A stretch of DNA of 64,000 nt from Pseudevernia furfuracea (GCA_022315425.1 JAIUPT010000038.1:2452388-2516387), one strand, 5' to 3'. Positions 11,366 through 22,982 are shown, numbered from the stretch's first letter. Notes: generated by a model from the sequence alone, not told the origin. A program made the numbers and translations.

Positions 11366-13680
11366 ATGCCGCATAGGGCTGGGATTGCAACTTGCATGCA
11401 TTGCACACTAACCGCATTTGGATTGCAACTTGCTTGCAATGGTGGGGATTGCAAGTTGCAACTAAAAAACCCCCCTGATTATTCAGCTATTCTAGGGTCA
11501 TTTGTAGTAGAAAAACAGGGCCAAACAGTCCCCCCAGCCGCTCAAGTCTCAGCATCAGCCATTTTCTCGTCCAAATCCTCCCCGTCCTCCAAATCTTCGC
11601 CCTCCCCCCCCTGACTATCCTGATTCTGTAGCAATAGATCCTCCAACTCAGCTAACTTCTCGTCCGAAGCTAAGACACCGTGAGTGTACGGTAGCTTCTT
11701 CTTACCAGGGCCACTTGGTCTATTAAGAATTCGCTCATTGATGTAGATAAACAGTAGACGATCTATATTGACATCCTTCAGACCATTTCGAGACTTGATA
11801 AGAATCAGATTCATGATAGACCAGGCCCGCTCGCCTGGGACTGAATTGCCTGGAACCTGCATCAGACGACTAGCCAATGTACCGAGAGTGGGACTGAATT
11901 TGGCTGCGGTATCCCAGAATGTGACTGGACTAGAGGTATAGTTCCACACGGAATCAGGATGTGGGAAGAAAGCATGGATTTGGGCCCGAAAGGCTCAGAA
12001 ATCCTGCATGCATGTAGCCACCTGGTCTGGTGGGGCGTATTGTCGAAAGAATCGAGTCATGATTGGACCAAATGCATACTCCGAAGTCTGTCCAATTGAC
12101 TTAACAGCATGTTTTTCAGGGACTAAAAGACTGGCCACCACATGTAACTCCGTCATTTGTTTGAGATATCGATCATCCCACAGAGTGTTTACAATATAAG
12201 GCAATTGACACGGCTCCGTATCATGCTCAGTGGCAGATCTCATGAGGGATTGCTTGATTAGCATTCAATTGTCGATGACTCGATACAGTGGATAGTTGTC
12301 AGCCTCTGAAAGATACTAAATCTCATGAATCGGCTTGAGAATCCGAGCTGCTAGGGCAACATCTCGTCAAAAGCGGAGATCTCGAAGTATAGGAAGAACT
12401 TTCTTTTCATCCTTCTTCTTCGACTTGTCAATTTGGGGGGTGAATTGCTGAGAATATACCTCGAATGTCTACTGACTTCTGCGTAAAGCATATAACATTC
12501 TCACTTGAGTGCCCCATCGAGTGATACAATGAAGAATAAGGGCGATGCGTTTCCCATCGTTCTCCTTCTGGAGCTGGAATTCCTGAAGCACAGTATACTC
12601 CTTATGGGCTGCTCTAAAGGATCTAATCACTAGATGTGCTTGCTTTATGAGCTTATTCCATCATGATATCTGAAAGATATTCTTTAGAAATAGCTGGATC
12701 CCGTGGGAGTCGCACGGTACACAGAAAACATGCTGCAGCTGGGGGGTTTTTTGAACTTGGTTTCACAGAGATCTCATGGTAGAACAGGTATCTGTGGCCA
12801 GAGAATTGACCTTCCAGAGCTGTTCATTGGTGACGTTCAGGGCCTGACGAAGTACAAATTCCAGCTGAGCCTCCGCATTCATGGTCTTGGAGTTATTGAT
12901 CTCCGACTTTATGTAGAAACATTCTCCTTCTGAATCACATCCTGGGGATGCATGGGTCAGAAAGTTGATGACTCTCTGTCTCTTGATGTTGTTTGATTCG
13001 TTCGTATACAAATTCAGTTATCGTGGAGACTGAAGCTCTCTGTCTACCTTTCCATAGACAGTATCATAGCAATCATTCAGAATGTGACCACTCAGGGCCT
13101 TATGATTCGGGAGCGTGTACTTGGGATTGACATAATGAAAGTGATCTTTAACGTATTTGTTCTCGTAATGATTGAATGATAGGTTGCCCATGTAGATAGC
13201 CATGTCGACACGCTTTCAATTGTCTGCCTTGATCTGGGGCATTGCAGTTATCAAATTTGGGAGCGTCTGCTGCGAACCTCCAGCAGGGTCATTGAGAGGT
13301 CTGCCGTCACGATATGGCTTACACTTATCTAAGTGTTCTTGTAGTCTTGTAGTATTGGCATCCATCTCTTTATGACAGTATCTGCATACTTTGCGGAGGT
13401 TCTTGTAGGAGGTGTTTATGACTTGATAAAAGACTTTATCGACAGTCTCATTCTTCGGCTTGAAGTCGTCTGGAGTAGGCCGTGGCATGGCTATGACAGT
13501 AGAAGATCAATTGAATATCTAGTCAATGGTGGGAAGCAATATGGGAAGCAATTGTGGAAAGCGAATAAGCGAGCACTAGTTAGGGTTAGGGCTACGAATA
13601 TTGCATGCATTGCGAGAAAATTGCGCAACTTGCATGCAATGGTGAGCATATTGCGCAATTTGCCTACCCCTAATGCCGCA
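11366..13680 (-). mobile_element. hAT DNA transposon with 8-bp target-site duplication (left copy)
   Basis: The element spans 11374-13672 (2299 bp). Its ends are TAGGGCTGGGATTGCAA and, on the opposite strand, TAGGGGTAGGCAAATTGC. It is bordered on both sides by the 8-bp duplication ATGCCGCA (11366-11373 and 13673-13680). Eight-bp duplications and short TAGGG/CAGGG-type inverted ends are hallmarks of the hAT superfamily. Subterminal regions are rich in TTGCATGCAA-like palindromes, probable transposase-binding sites. The insertion disrupted a short repeat that ends in TTAGGGTTAGGG. A further TTAGGGTTAGGG lies inside the element at 13580-13591. Confidence 0.92.
11542..13488 (-). pseudogene. hAT transposase, nine in-frame stops (left copy)
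   Basis: Mirror of 39990-41936, where stop positions are listed. A single uninterrupted frame of 649 codons is recognisable. It contains an N-terminal BED-type zinc finger (CRYC...HLDKC, about residues 33-55), the central segment VPCDSHGIQLFLK, the TRWGT motif and the C-terminal hAT dimerisation domain (TLASRLMQVPGNSVPGERAW and LIKSRNGLKDVNIDRL). The frame is broken by the same nine TGA/TAG codons in both arms, so the transposase was dead before the arms separated. Codons differing between arms in the stretches I compared are all transitions. Confidence 0.9.
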
Positions 13681-13727
13681 TAGTTGGCAAATCAGAGTCC
13701 GATTTGGATTTGACTTAGGGTTAGGGC
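13681..13727 (+). repeat. Short tandem repeat copy B with interstitial telomere motif (left arm)
   Basis: TAGTTGGCAAATCAGAGTCC is followed by TTAGGGTTAGGG (13715-13726), matching copy A at 11257-11305. The hAT element sits in the left part of this copy. Confidence 0.55.
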
Positions 13728-14374
13728 ATGCGTCGCAAGCAACCTGATTTTTGCCTTAGAATCATGAATTTAATTCATGGGCCTATATTTATTCTACTAT
13801 AAAAGAATGCTATATAATCCTCGTTCTAACCCCCTTTGGGCTAGCCTCTCAAGGTCCCCTTGGAGGGGGCAGTTGCCACCCCCTCAATACGGAGGCCGAC
13901 ATGGCGCGCCAAGGCTTAGGTCAAACGGACTACTGCAAGCCCCTTATGTAACCTAGGTGCAAGCCAAAATTATTACGGGCCCCCTAATTGCTTATGAGCG
14001 AAGCGAATAATGAAACCGTGATTACTTCGTAGCTGCGAATATTACATCTCCTAGGCTATCAAAGTATTGGCTGTCAACGCGACTACGAAACTCCTCAGTC
14101 AAAATGCCGAGTCTAGAAAGTTTCATAAATAAAGTCCACCTGCCCCTTATTTTTGTAATTCCCACGTACCTAGCGTATACAAACTTAAGATTGTTCTACC
14201 AAAATTCCACGTACACATACGCTCAAATCTGTTGAATCGCTTGCATATACTTTTCGAGTCAGGTTCCTAATGATTGTCGATCACGATGGGTATGAAAAAG
14301 GCTCCTGAGAATCTAGCAAAGCATGTTCCAAACACGACAAGGCCTTGACTTCTGGGTTTTCGGACAATACAACC
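13728..14374. other. Intergenic stretch, left arm
   Basis: No gene is seen. It contains a G/C-run patch (13830-13880) with CCCCTTTGGG and CCCCTTGGAGGGGG that can fold on itself, and then AT-rich spacer. Confidence 0.4.
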
Positions 14375-14626
14375 ATGAAGACCAACGTCGTTAGCACCCA
14401 GGACCTTCGAATTGACCTCCAGAAAGATCCCAAGAATGTGAACCAAGCCATCGCAAAAGTCCAAGCCAATACGCAAGCCAGGGATCAGGGACAAGGATTA
14501 CATCAAATCCGGGAACAGGGCTCAGGCCCGCATAGTGAGACGCACAAAGTCATTGCAACCACCGGAATTGACCAGGCGAACTTCAATGCCGCAGATCCAG
14601 AACAAAAGATCCGGGATGCCGCATAA
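14375..14626 (+). CDS. Small hypothetical protein (left copy)
   Basis: An 83-codon frame starts at an ATG at 14375 and is hydrophilic: DLRIDLQKDPKNVNQAIAKV near the start, a Q/G-rich middle, and DPEQKIRDAA at the end. The composition looks protein-like and the frame is intact in both arms (38851-39102 on the right). In-frame codons extend upstream to a stop at 14306, and a short frame from 14287 (MGMKKAPENLAKHVP) runs into it out of frame, so this may be the 3' part of a larger broken gene. No family recognised. Confidence 0.3.
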   Translation: MKTNVVSTQDLRIDLQKDPKNVNQAIAKVQANTQARDQGQGLHQIREQGSGPHSETHKVIATTGIDQANFNAADPEQKIRDAA

Positions 14627-17275
14627 CGAGCGGCTTCCACGCCTTGGATTGAAGCTTGGACGTAGGCCTTTTCTCTCAATACCGTTCGATCACGATTCCA
14701 TGGTATCCGGGGAAGGAATTGAAATTTGATGCATCGATAGTTGTTGTAGTATGAGAAATGGGGAGCAGCGTTTTGGATGCGGTCGAACAGTGACAAAGAC
14801 GAAGGTGGAACTTGAGCAGCAATCCCATGCATTTAGACGATTGTAGCTGAGTATTGAGCTCTTCTCTGATGCTCTACAGTGAACAAGAGCAGAGAGACAC
14901 TTCTTGACTTGATTAATGATGAATGCGCATAAAACTCAGCGATGTTTTCCTCGAGACTGCTGAGGATAAAGCCGAGAAATTTTTCTTTTCAAAGCTGTGG
15001 TCGTATCAAGACAAAGACTGTTGAAGGTTCACGAGCCGCGAGACGCATTTTCTGCGAACAGGACGGGGGCTGCCGACAGCAGAGACGAAGAACGAGAGCG
15101 ATATAGCGATCATTCTTCCTCAAGGCAGCACCGAGAACATATTCTCCCGTCCATCTTCTTGTCCCTCGCTCGCTTCACTCCATTCCGCATTCAGCATCCC
15201 TACAAAGTGTTCCTCTGTCTCTCTCCCCCCTTTTCTTCCCCGACTACCGCCTCGAACAGACACAAACACAGACACAGACACACAAAAGCGCTCAGAGCCC
15301 AAAGAAAAGGAAAATGATAACGTACAAGAAAACCCTGTCCCACTAGCTCACCGACTAGTCCAATCACTAGAGTTTCTCTCTTTACGGTGATATTCTCCCA
15401 ATCTACAGGTAGAAAATAATGCCGCGCCACGTGCCGCGAGAGTTGCTGCAACGTCAGAAGCGCTGAGGACGACGATAGAGAGGAGGGAGGGGCGAAGGAG
15501 GAGAAACGATAAACGATTGGTTTGTGTTTCTGTGAGCAAAGTATACATGAAAGACAGATGTGGTATGTGAAGGGAATCGAATAGGAAAAACTACGGGGAT
15601 TTTGATCAAACTTGGGATGTACCGCAGATAAAGCTTGTAGATTGCGCAGATGGGAGGAAATTCAAGATAGAATGGTAGTCCCTTCGAAATTCCCCGAGTC
15701 AATGACTCCGGCACCTCACAGTAGGTGAAATTCGGAAAGGCCGTTTCCGAAATGAAAAATTCCCTGAACGGAACGGAGGGTGTGAGACTGCAATGCGCGC
15801 CAAATAGGCCTTTTTTCCTCTGCGCCTACGTTTTCATTGCCAGCGAGAATTTCTATTATCTTGCTTACTTCTCTATCTGAACATATAAGAAAGAGATCAG
15901 CCACAAAGTTCAGATATCGCGTCTCAATTTCTTGAACGAGTCTATCTTGAGGAACTTCTTCCAACTGCAGTGAAAGACAGCCTATGCTATTACCTTCGCC
16001 ATTCTGTCCGGCATCTCAAATCCACTGATCCTTATATTCAATGTGTATGCGCTCTACGCATCGCGTTGCGAATAAAACGCTACATCTGTCGCAATACTAC
16101 CGCTGCAGCTGCAGCAGCATCGAAACCGAAGCTTCATCTTTTCCAACTACTCTGCTCAGTAGCAGTCGCACCTCTCCTTGCTGCACTCAAGCGTCGGACT
16201 GCGTCGACACGCGTGAAAAGGGGCTGCTATGTTCGCCAGCTGGCATGGATTAAACCATCGAATAATGGCCTTCCATCATCACCCATAATTTTGCCGAAGC
16301 GCTGACCTGTGTGCTGGATCTGGATTATTGCTCAGGTCTATTGCACCCAGTCAGTCTTAGGTGAATCGCGAAGTGATTAGAGACCGTCCGCTAAACTACT
16401 TGAAGAGCTGTCAACAATTGCGCCCTAGCCGGCCTCATTACGGGGTGAGGAAGTGGGAACGACGGCCAGTTGTGAGGAGATTCGAGTAAATTGTTGTCCA
16501 ATTACTTGAAATATTGGGGCTGCGAATCACTTTGTGATAAGGGCTTAAAGTAGGAGAACAGGATAGAAACGGCTCGGCTCTGCTTTTATGCTAAGAGAAA
16601 GCGCGCGCTATCAATGCTTAAAACCTCCCGAACCAGAAGTTTATGAGAGAGCCACCAACATCTGAAGAACACGTATGCATCGTCGAGAGACCTTGCCTGC
16701 ACGAGGAGACTTGATAAAAATTTGGTCGCGGACTATGCGAAGTGCGAAAACAGCAACTCTATCGGACTCGAGATCAAAAAAAGTAGCGCGCGAGGGCAGT
16801 AGGCATATCTGCAATTCTGCATGACGCAAGAGGGACGGACAACCAACGTGTACGAGTCGGGAGAGGGAGCTTGAAAGGGTGCCAGGATGTTGTACCTACC
16901 TAGTCTGATCTTTCAAATTGGAATCTACATATTCTCGATACCGAACGGCACACTAGCCTCGGCGGGATGATTGATGATGAAACCCAAAATCTTATTACTG
17001 CTTTTTTAGACGAAGTAGTTCATCTGTTTGATTTTCAAACCGCCTGCAAGGGGTACTACAACGTACAGCATTAGGGAATCATTCTTCTCTTTTGTCAACG
17101 GAAGAATAACTAAGACAAGTAAACGCGAACTCGTAGGACATTATATAATGAACGTTTGTCCCCGTGACCGGCACTGGAACGGAAATCCCTCCTAGGTCCC
17201 AACCCACATGCGCACCTCCCAAGCTCACGATAGAACCGTTGTCTCTGACTGGTTTGAGGCATACCTCACTCGCAA
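14627..17275. other. Gene-poor stretch, left arm
   Basis: No gene is recognised. Frames at 15454-15964 and 15970-16305 are unremarkable. A CACAGA microsatellite lies at 15255-15285. The matching right-arm segment (36194-38850) shows many one- or two-base indels relative to this one, which argues against conserved coding. Confidence 0.5.
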
Positions 17276-18019
17276 TCAGTAAAACGTGACAAGTAGACAA
17301 TTGTCCGATGCTATCGCTTGGTTGGTCCCCACTCCACCAAAAAGATACGCTGCGGACTGCGAGAGCACACCCTTTTCATAGGTCAAGGTGTGCTGATTAA
17401 CCACGCTATCAGTGCCCGTTGCATCCAAGACCCCAGTAGCTTTTGTCAATGTACCGCCGAGGTTCTCGTTTTTAGGGTTCGCGGGGTTGAAAAACGCGTC
17501 GGATGGTGCGTTCTTCAAGATATCTTGACTAAATCCAAACACAGGTGGCGTTGCCCCGCTGGCAATGGCGCTGGCTTGAACCTGGACGGCACCATCACAT
17601 CCGATCTCCAGACTTACGTCTCCGTCAGCTGCGCCAGCGACCATGTTAAGCTCCACCCAAGTGGCTGGCAGTACGTTCCCGCGCTGGACATGGCCGACGA
17701 AGCCGGCAGGGAGTGAGACGGCTGCGGACTTGCCACTGACGAGGGTGACGGTCTTGTAGGGGTTGGAGGTTATTGTGTAGGCGCCTTCGAAGACGGTGTA
17801 TGTTTGCGAGCCGGAGCCACTGTTGGTGATATAGAGGCCAGTGCCACCGCACTTGTTCGCTGCGGCTCGGGGCTCGAACAGGGATTTCAGCGAGCGCGGA
17901 ATCCAGGGGCTGGTATTTTCTGTAGGAGCGGGGGCGGAGAGGACTGGTAAGATGGTGGCAGAGAGTGCGACACAGAAAGTGAGGATTGATCGAAGCGTAC
18001 CAGACGCTTGAAAAGACAT
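17276..18019 (-). CDS. Secreted protein, 247 aa, intact (left copy)
   Basis: The single exon starts at the ATG at 18019. Residues 1-28 form a signal peptide (hydrophobic run ILTFCVALSATILPVLS followed by APAP). A short proline-rich pro-region then ends near FEPRAAANKCGG. The mature part is rich in Gly/Thr/Ser/Val and probably beta-structured. It contains AGFVGHVQRGNVLPATWVE and SLEIGCDGAVQV, and ends SDNCLLVTFY with three cysteines in all. The pattern resembles fungal extracellular thaumatin-like or uncharacterised cell-wall proteins, but I cannot assign it firmly. The long antisense frame is a shadow. A pyrimidine-rich stretch just upstream of the ATG is typical of fungal promoters. It is identical in both arms. 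Confidence 0.75.
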   Translation of the reverse strand: MSFQASGTLRSILTFCVALSATILPVLSAPAPTENTSPWIPRSLKSLFEPRAAANKCGGTGLYITNSGSGSQTYTVFEGAYTITSNPYKTVTLVSGKSAAVSLPAGFVGHVQRGNVLPATWVELNMVAGAADGDVSLEIGCDGAVQVQASAIASGATPPVFGFSQDILKNAPSDAFFNPANPKNENLGGTLTKATGVLDATGTDSVVNQHTLTYEKGVLSQSAAYLFGGVGTNQAIASDNCLLVTFY

Positions 18020-19310
18020 AGTGAGTGACAGACTTTGACAAGCAAAGATCCAAGAAAGAGCGAGTTTTCAAAAGAGAGTGACCGGAGGTGTCTGCAGCGA
18101 GTAACGAGAAGAGAGCGAATTGACGAGGGGACGGAGATACTTATGAACGACTGGGGAGGGGCAGGGGTAGGGAAAAGCACAGCAGAAATTATTACATATT
18201 AACGTGTTTGGCTAACAGAAAAGTCCGAAATTTTGTTGGAGGAGGAAGAAATTGTGCGGTGCAAAACCAACAAAAAGCCAAGTTTCAGGCCAGTGTGGCA
18301 TGGAGCACACTGCCATCGTTTACAATTCATGGTAGCTGAAGAGGACATGTCTTTTGAACGACGCTTTATGCGTCGTTGCGACAGAAGGGTCACCTTCTGG
18401 TTTCCAGTGCTCTGACTTCTCTCCTATGCCTCTGACTGCTGAACAAATATGCAGATGCTACTGCGCTCGGGCTCAGCATTAGAGTCATTGCATTATGCTC
18501 CTAGTGCAGGAACCCGCCGCTACTAGCCATGTGACAGGATCCGTGATGGACTCTTGATGAAAAATACGATGGATTTGTAAGGCGAAGTTGAAAACAGCCA
18601 ATCACATCCTTCGCAAAATTCGCAAGATTCTTGTGTAGGAGCGTTTCCTGAGAGGGTCAAACTTACTCCGCAGAGTCTGCAAAGCTGTTCCTGAGACGGT
18701 GGAGTGTGTCAGATTTCGATGGCGGAAACCCTCGAGAGTCGTGCCGCGCCAACGGTGGCGCTAAAGCTGCCCAACGGCAACAATAATGGAATCAATGTAA
18801 TTCCAACAAGCCCTTCGTTCGGACTCTGTTGGCCCAACATGGGAATCAAATTGAAGCCATGCCCTTCTTACGAAGCTTTTCATCGATTGTGTGTTGCTAC
18901 CCCTGAATCTTTTGCTAATCATCTCCGAATTCGCTCTCTGAACACGAACTTTACCTGGTTCCGTGCAGCAAGCAAAAGGACTTGTATGCCTGGTTCATGA
19001 AAATCCTGACTGGTTCATGAAAATCCTGACTTGAAGTTTTGATAAAGCTCGAAACAGCATCACCGTGCACTGTGAATGTTCAATTTCGTGATGCTAGTGT
19101 GCTAGAATTTTGCAGAGACACAGGCTCAGCAGCTGATCGACAGCTAGCTAAGGTAGGTACCTTACTCATCATCTTAGCGCCTTGGTCTCTTGGCAGATTT
19201 GCCGAAATGTTACCCGTACCTCAGAGATTGTAGCTCATTCATTGACACCGAGTCTTTCGACCCTCGATCTACATTGATATCACCATACCCTAAAAACTCT
19301 TTTCAGTCAA
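18020..19310. other. Intergenic stretch, left arm
   Basis: No supported gene. A frame from the ATG at 18719 (93 codons, MAETLESRAAPTVALKL) is intact in both arms but unrecognised. A 20-bp unit (CTGGTTCATGAAAATCCTGA) is duplicated head to tail at about 18990-19030. Confidence 0.4.
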
Positions 19311-20132
19311 ATGACTGTCCCATCTTTGAAATCTTCTCTCATCCACTGCCATGAGCTATCCAACCAACACTATTTCAATCAGAAAGATGGGAATTTCTCC
19401 GGCTATTACTCCGTAGAAAGAGACATTTCTGATAAACGACTGCTCTGCGTCAATTGCTTTATACTTCACCCACGTCATTCGTTTGTAAAACTCAAGACAC
19501 CGCTGGTGCCTTGCCTCAACAGCTGTGGTGGACTTCTTGATTGTCAATCAAAAAGCTGGCTCCTCCTCACTCAGTAGAGTCGTTGATCTTTGTCCTTGTG
19601 TTCACATGACGCTAGCGAAAAGGGACCGCATTTAGAATTTGCGCAATGAACTCATCTAGAATGGATCTTATGGGAAGAACGAACGTTATGGGCACGCATA
19701 TCTACAGATGTATGACGATATCGAGCTGAAAGTCGATTTCACCTCTTTCGTATACAAGAAAGACGGCGAACTCGGCTTTCGCTTCCACTATCGACGTACG
19801 AGCCCCGTTGACTCCTCGAGTGTTTGTTCTAGGATGTTGTGCCCCCATACTTCTCTGGATACATTGATTAAGACTTTCTCGCGATGTCGGGATTTGCATT
19901 TCAAGAATTTCGTTTGTGCAAGATGTAAAGGGCTTCAATGTTGTCCGGAATGCCACACGACTGTATTCGGTTCGCCAAGGATACTGAATCTACCTGTGGA
20001 ATGATTACACATTTTGTCGGTCTTGAACGACGTTTGGATAAGAAGCTCTGGAATAAGCACATAGTCTTCCCGTTTGCAAGGCAGAGGCAGTATGAATCGA
20101 TAAGAACAGGAAAAAGTTGGAAGCTATGGTAG
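19311..20132 (+). pseudogene. Cysteine-rich F-box-associated-type protein remnant (left copy)
   Basis: Fragments of a fungal family with paired CxxC motifs are spread over several frames. They include DKRLLCVNCFILHPRHSF (about 19420-19475), then RMLCPHTSLDTLI and NFVCARCKGLQCCPECHT (about 19830-19960). A frame change at CPECHT leads into DCIRFAKDTESTCGMITHF and KKLWNKHIV (to 20132). The order C..C, HP, C..C, C..C followed by a W/hydrophobic tail resembles the C-terminal part of F-box proteins common in Dothideomycetes. No F-box or start region is readable, so this is a 5'-truncated, frameshifted relic. It is identical in both arms. Confidence 0.45.
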
Positions 20133-20460
20133 CTGGATGGGAGGGAGCAGGGAATCGCCTGATTCATTACAGTACCCTAAGAACACCCTTTCTTTAGACA
20201 ATGACTTGGGAAAAGGACGCCGGGTCTTCAGTGAGTCCTACCGCACGGACCTGTTTATATTCGCAAAGTATTTTCTTGATACAGCATTTCACAGTCTATC
20301 GTGAGCTCAAGCTGAATCTGCGCCAGGAGTTTGTAGTAATGTCTTGTATGAATCAGTAGAAGGCATCACACAAGTCGCATCAGCGAAGGTGAGGACAATG
20401 TTACATCTTCCATGCGACTGTTGAATAAGCAAGAGCTGATCATTCATCCTTTCTCTCTAC

Positions 20461-20962
20461 AGCAAGCTTCCAAGATACCGCAGATAATACCCCATGAGAC
20501 ATAACGAACTTTCAAGGGCTCGTAGTCGACAAAGCGACGATATACTGTAAAGGCGAAAATTTCGTTCCCAACGTTCAAGCAGGCCCCAACGCCTGGACGG
20601 ATCTTACTTCCTTCATTACTGTCTTCGGCCTTGCCCACAACAACGCCGCTAACGCGCAATTCTGTTCCGTAGCCGGGCTGGGAGCGACGCTGAACTCGTC
20701 CTCCAACGTCGATCCAAGCTCTCTAACGGAGTATAGAATCACTGTGCTCTGTCCAGGATCCCCTGAGAAGGGCGGTTCTCCAGAGAGCACTGAGAGTCTA
20801 GCCTCAGTTCAAGCCATGGCGAACATCCAGGGGCTTACAGACATCTACCCTGGGAAGACGATCGATAATGTTGTGTACTCCAAGCGTCCTGCTGCCTTAG
20901 GAACTTGCCCTTATGGTGCCTGGGATGTACTACAATGTACAAATAGCTCTGCTCTTCTGTGA
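20461..20962 (+). pseudogene. Small cysteine-containing protein remnant (left copy)
   Basis: A plausible CAG acceptor at 20461-20463 opens a frame SFQDTADNTP, followed by TGA and then ITNFQGLVVDKATIYCKGE. It continues uninterrupted to the stop at 20962 (about 155 codons). The C-terminal half has Cys at ATIYCKG, AQFCSV, TVLCPGS, LGTCPYG and VLQCTNS, and many Asn/Ser, as in secreted fungal proteins. No 5' exon with a signal peptide was located. The TGA and missing start suggest a broken gene. No family recognised. Confidence 0.45.
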
Positions 20963-21098
20963 AAAAACAAAATCAAGCCTTACTTGACAACCGTTGTCCC
21001 GTGCCACTATAAGTAAGTAGGGGTGAAGCGACTAGAGATTCAATTATCTTACCTCATACTTTCGACACAAGGCACAATCATCTTTCAGCTTGACTAAA

Positions 21099-22143
21099 AT
21101 GCCTACCTCTGTTTTCACTGTCACAGAGCACGTTATTCCCTATCAATATATTCGGGAGTATTCTCATGCGGTCAAGTCTGAGTATGCTCAATTAAGACTA
21201 GCCGTCAAGGAATACCGGCCGCTCGAAAATTTTACTCCTGTGCCAGGCTCGGTAACCATCATCGCCGCGCACGCAAATGGCTTTCCTAAGGAGACCTACG
21301 AGCCTCTATTCGATGACCTATACCGTGCTGCGGGAGGCAAGATTACAGCAATATGGGTTGCTGATTGCTCTCATCAGGGGGCAAGCGGGGTGTTGAACGA
21401 GAGTGTTCAGGGCGATGATCGTGAGTTCGAAGTTTACCTTTGTCTTTATTGCTTCCCAGATGGGTTCTTAAAGAGTACTATCTTACGTGTGATCTACGTC
21501 CCAGCCAACTGGTTTGACCACTCTCGAGATCTTTTGTGCATGGTCCACCATTTTCAAGGATGGATGCCACGCCCGATCTTTGGCATCGGTCATAGCATGG
21601 GTGCTGCTCAACTGTAGGCAATAAAATTCTGACGCCATGTTCCATGATTGATCTTGGCCCAGGGTACACCTCTCTCTATTGCAACCTCGTCTGTTCTACG
21701 GTCTTGCTTTACTAGAACCCGCCATTCAACGCGGTCCCCCTTCTGGTCCGAATGCAGCTCTGCCTAGCAGCCTTCGACGAGATCTATGGCCTTCGCGAAG
21801 TGCAGCAGAAGTCTCACTGCGCAAAAACAGGTTCTTCAAAATTTGGGATTCTCGAGCGCTTCACAATTATCTTCAGTACGGCCTACGCGAAACGCCTACA
21901 GTCTTGTTCCCTACAGCGGCCGAATCTGGTTCCGTTACTCTTACCACTACGAAACATCAAGAGGCATGGTCGTTTGTGCGTTCGAATTTCGATTCCATGG
22001 CAGACGAACACCAAACGCGATTGGTATCCCCAGATCTAGATGCGGAAAAAGCTGCATATCTTTTTCATTGCCCAGAGATGGTCCTGACGTTTCAAACTTT
22101 ACCAAACGTTCGACCGAACGTCTTGTGGATATTCGGCGCCTAA
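21099..22143 (+). CDS. Alpha/beta hydrolase, 3' end replaced by subtelomeric repeat (left copy)
   Basis: Three exons encode 303 residues: 21099-21420, 21505-21613 and 21663-22143, with introns of 84 and 49 bp. Splicing yields GDDPNWFDHSRDLL and then GHSMGAAQLVHLSLLQPRL, including the nucleophile elbow G-H-S-M-G. The earlier motif AHANGFPKETYEPLFDDLY and the later LALLEPAIQ match a fungal alpha/beta hydrolase family often labelled toxin-biosynthesis- or Lpx1-like. Relatives are serine hydrolases with a Ser-Asp-His triad. Here the frame ends WIFGA-stop exactly where the 178-bp repeat begins (22141), in the strand where relatives continue FGG..S.L. The part expected to carry the catalytic His is therefore probably lost, and the enzyme is probably inactive. 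It is the last gene before the telomere. Confidence 0.8.
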
Positions 22144-22317
22144 CACTAGTATTCTCGGGCTTTGCACTGCAAAACCCATCCGGATAAATTTTTCATTGGT
22201 GGAACAACGTTTTCCGGATCGACCGCTAGCGGCAGGTTTTGCAGTGCAAAGCCTCCCTTGGCAATGGCCGCCAGCGACGTCCACCATAAAGATTTGCATG
22301 CAGTCTTCGTCGCTGAG
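22141..22317 (+). repeat. Palindromic-arm subtelomeric element, copy 1 (left arm)
   Basis: Arms GGCTTTGCACTGCAAAACC (22158-22176) and GGTTTTGCAGTGCAAAGCC (22235-22253) are exact reverse complements 58 bp apart. Each arm is also nearly self-palindromic (TTTGCA-C-TGCAAA). A second stem CAGCGACG/CGTCGCTG closes the right end. There is no ORF. It abuts the truncated hydrolase gene. Confidence 0.8.
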
Positions 22318-22391
22318 AGCATTATTGACTAGAATAGTGATGCTGGGAGTATTATAGACTGGAATAATGACTAAAATAGTGATGTTGAAAA

Positions 22392-22478
22392 TTGCGACAC
22401 TCAATGGGACACTCAATGCGACACTCAATGCGACACTCAATGCGACACTCAATGCGACACTCAATGCGACACTCAATG
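22392..22478 (+). repeat. 12-bp minisatellite, GCGACACTCAAT unit (left arm)
   Basis: Seven head-to-tail units of GCGACACTCAAT, one with GGGACACTCAAT, feed directly into the CTCAGC minisatellite. A three-unit version occurs at about 23830-23866. Confidence 0.9.
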
Positions 22479-22982
22479 GCAGTGGTCTCAGCAGTGGTCT
22501 CAGCATTGGTCTCAGCATTGGTCTCAGCATTGGTCTCAGCATTGGTCTCAGCATTGGTCTTAGCGATATTCTCAGCAGTATTCTCAGCAGTATTCTCAGC
22601 GGTATTGGTCTCAGCGGTATTCTCAGCGCTGGTCTCAGCAGGCAGTGTTCTCAGCGGTATTCTCAGCGCTGGTCTCAGCAGGCAGTGTTCTCAGCGATAT
22701 TCTCAGCGGTGATCTCAGCAGGCAGTATTCTCAGCGGTATTCTCAGCGGTATTGGTCTCAGCGGTATTCTCAGCGGTATTGGTCTCAGCGATATTCTCAG
22801 CGGTGGTCTCAGCAGACAGTACTCTCAGCGGTATTCTCAGCGGTGGTCTCAGCAGTGGTCTCAGCATTGATCTCAGCGATATTCTCAGCAGTGGTCTCAG
22901 CAGGTAGTATTCTCAGCGGTGTTCTCAACAGATAGTATTCTCAGCAATAATCTCAGCACTAGTCTCAGCATTGATCTCAGTA
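22479..22982 (+). repeat. CTCAGC minisatellite, outer block (left arm)
   Basis: Variant repeats of about 6-12 bp with the core TCTCAGC, alternating GGTCTCAGCATT and ATTCTCAGCGGT types. Because the period is mostly a multiple of three and lacks stops, long open frames occur on both strands (GLSIGLSI, VSALVSAL, ENTAETTA). These are repeat artefacts rather than genes. The block ends in AGTAACAGTGACAG microsatellite. Confidence 0.9.

Noticed and set aside
17318..17716. 132-codon frame antisense to the secreted-protein gene
   Set aside because: It lies entirely inside the well-supported 247-codon gene on the other strand and has no recognisable motif.
18719..19000. 93-codon frame present in both arms
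   Set aside because: Presence in both arms is expected from the duplication and is not evidence of coding; no family resemblance.
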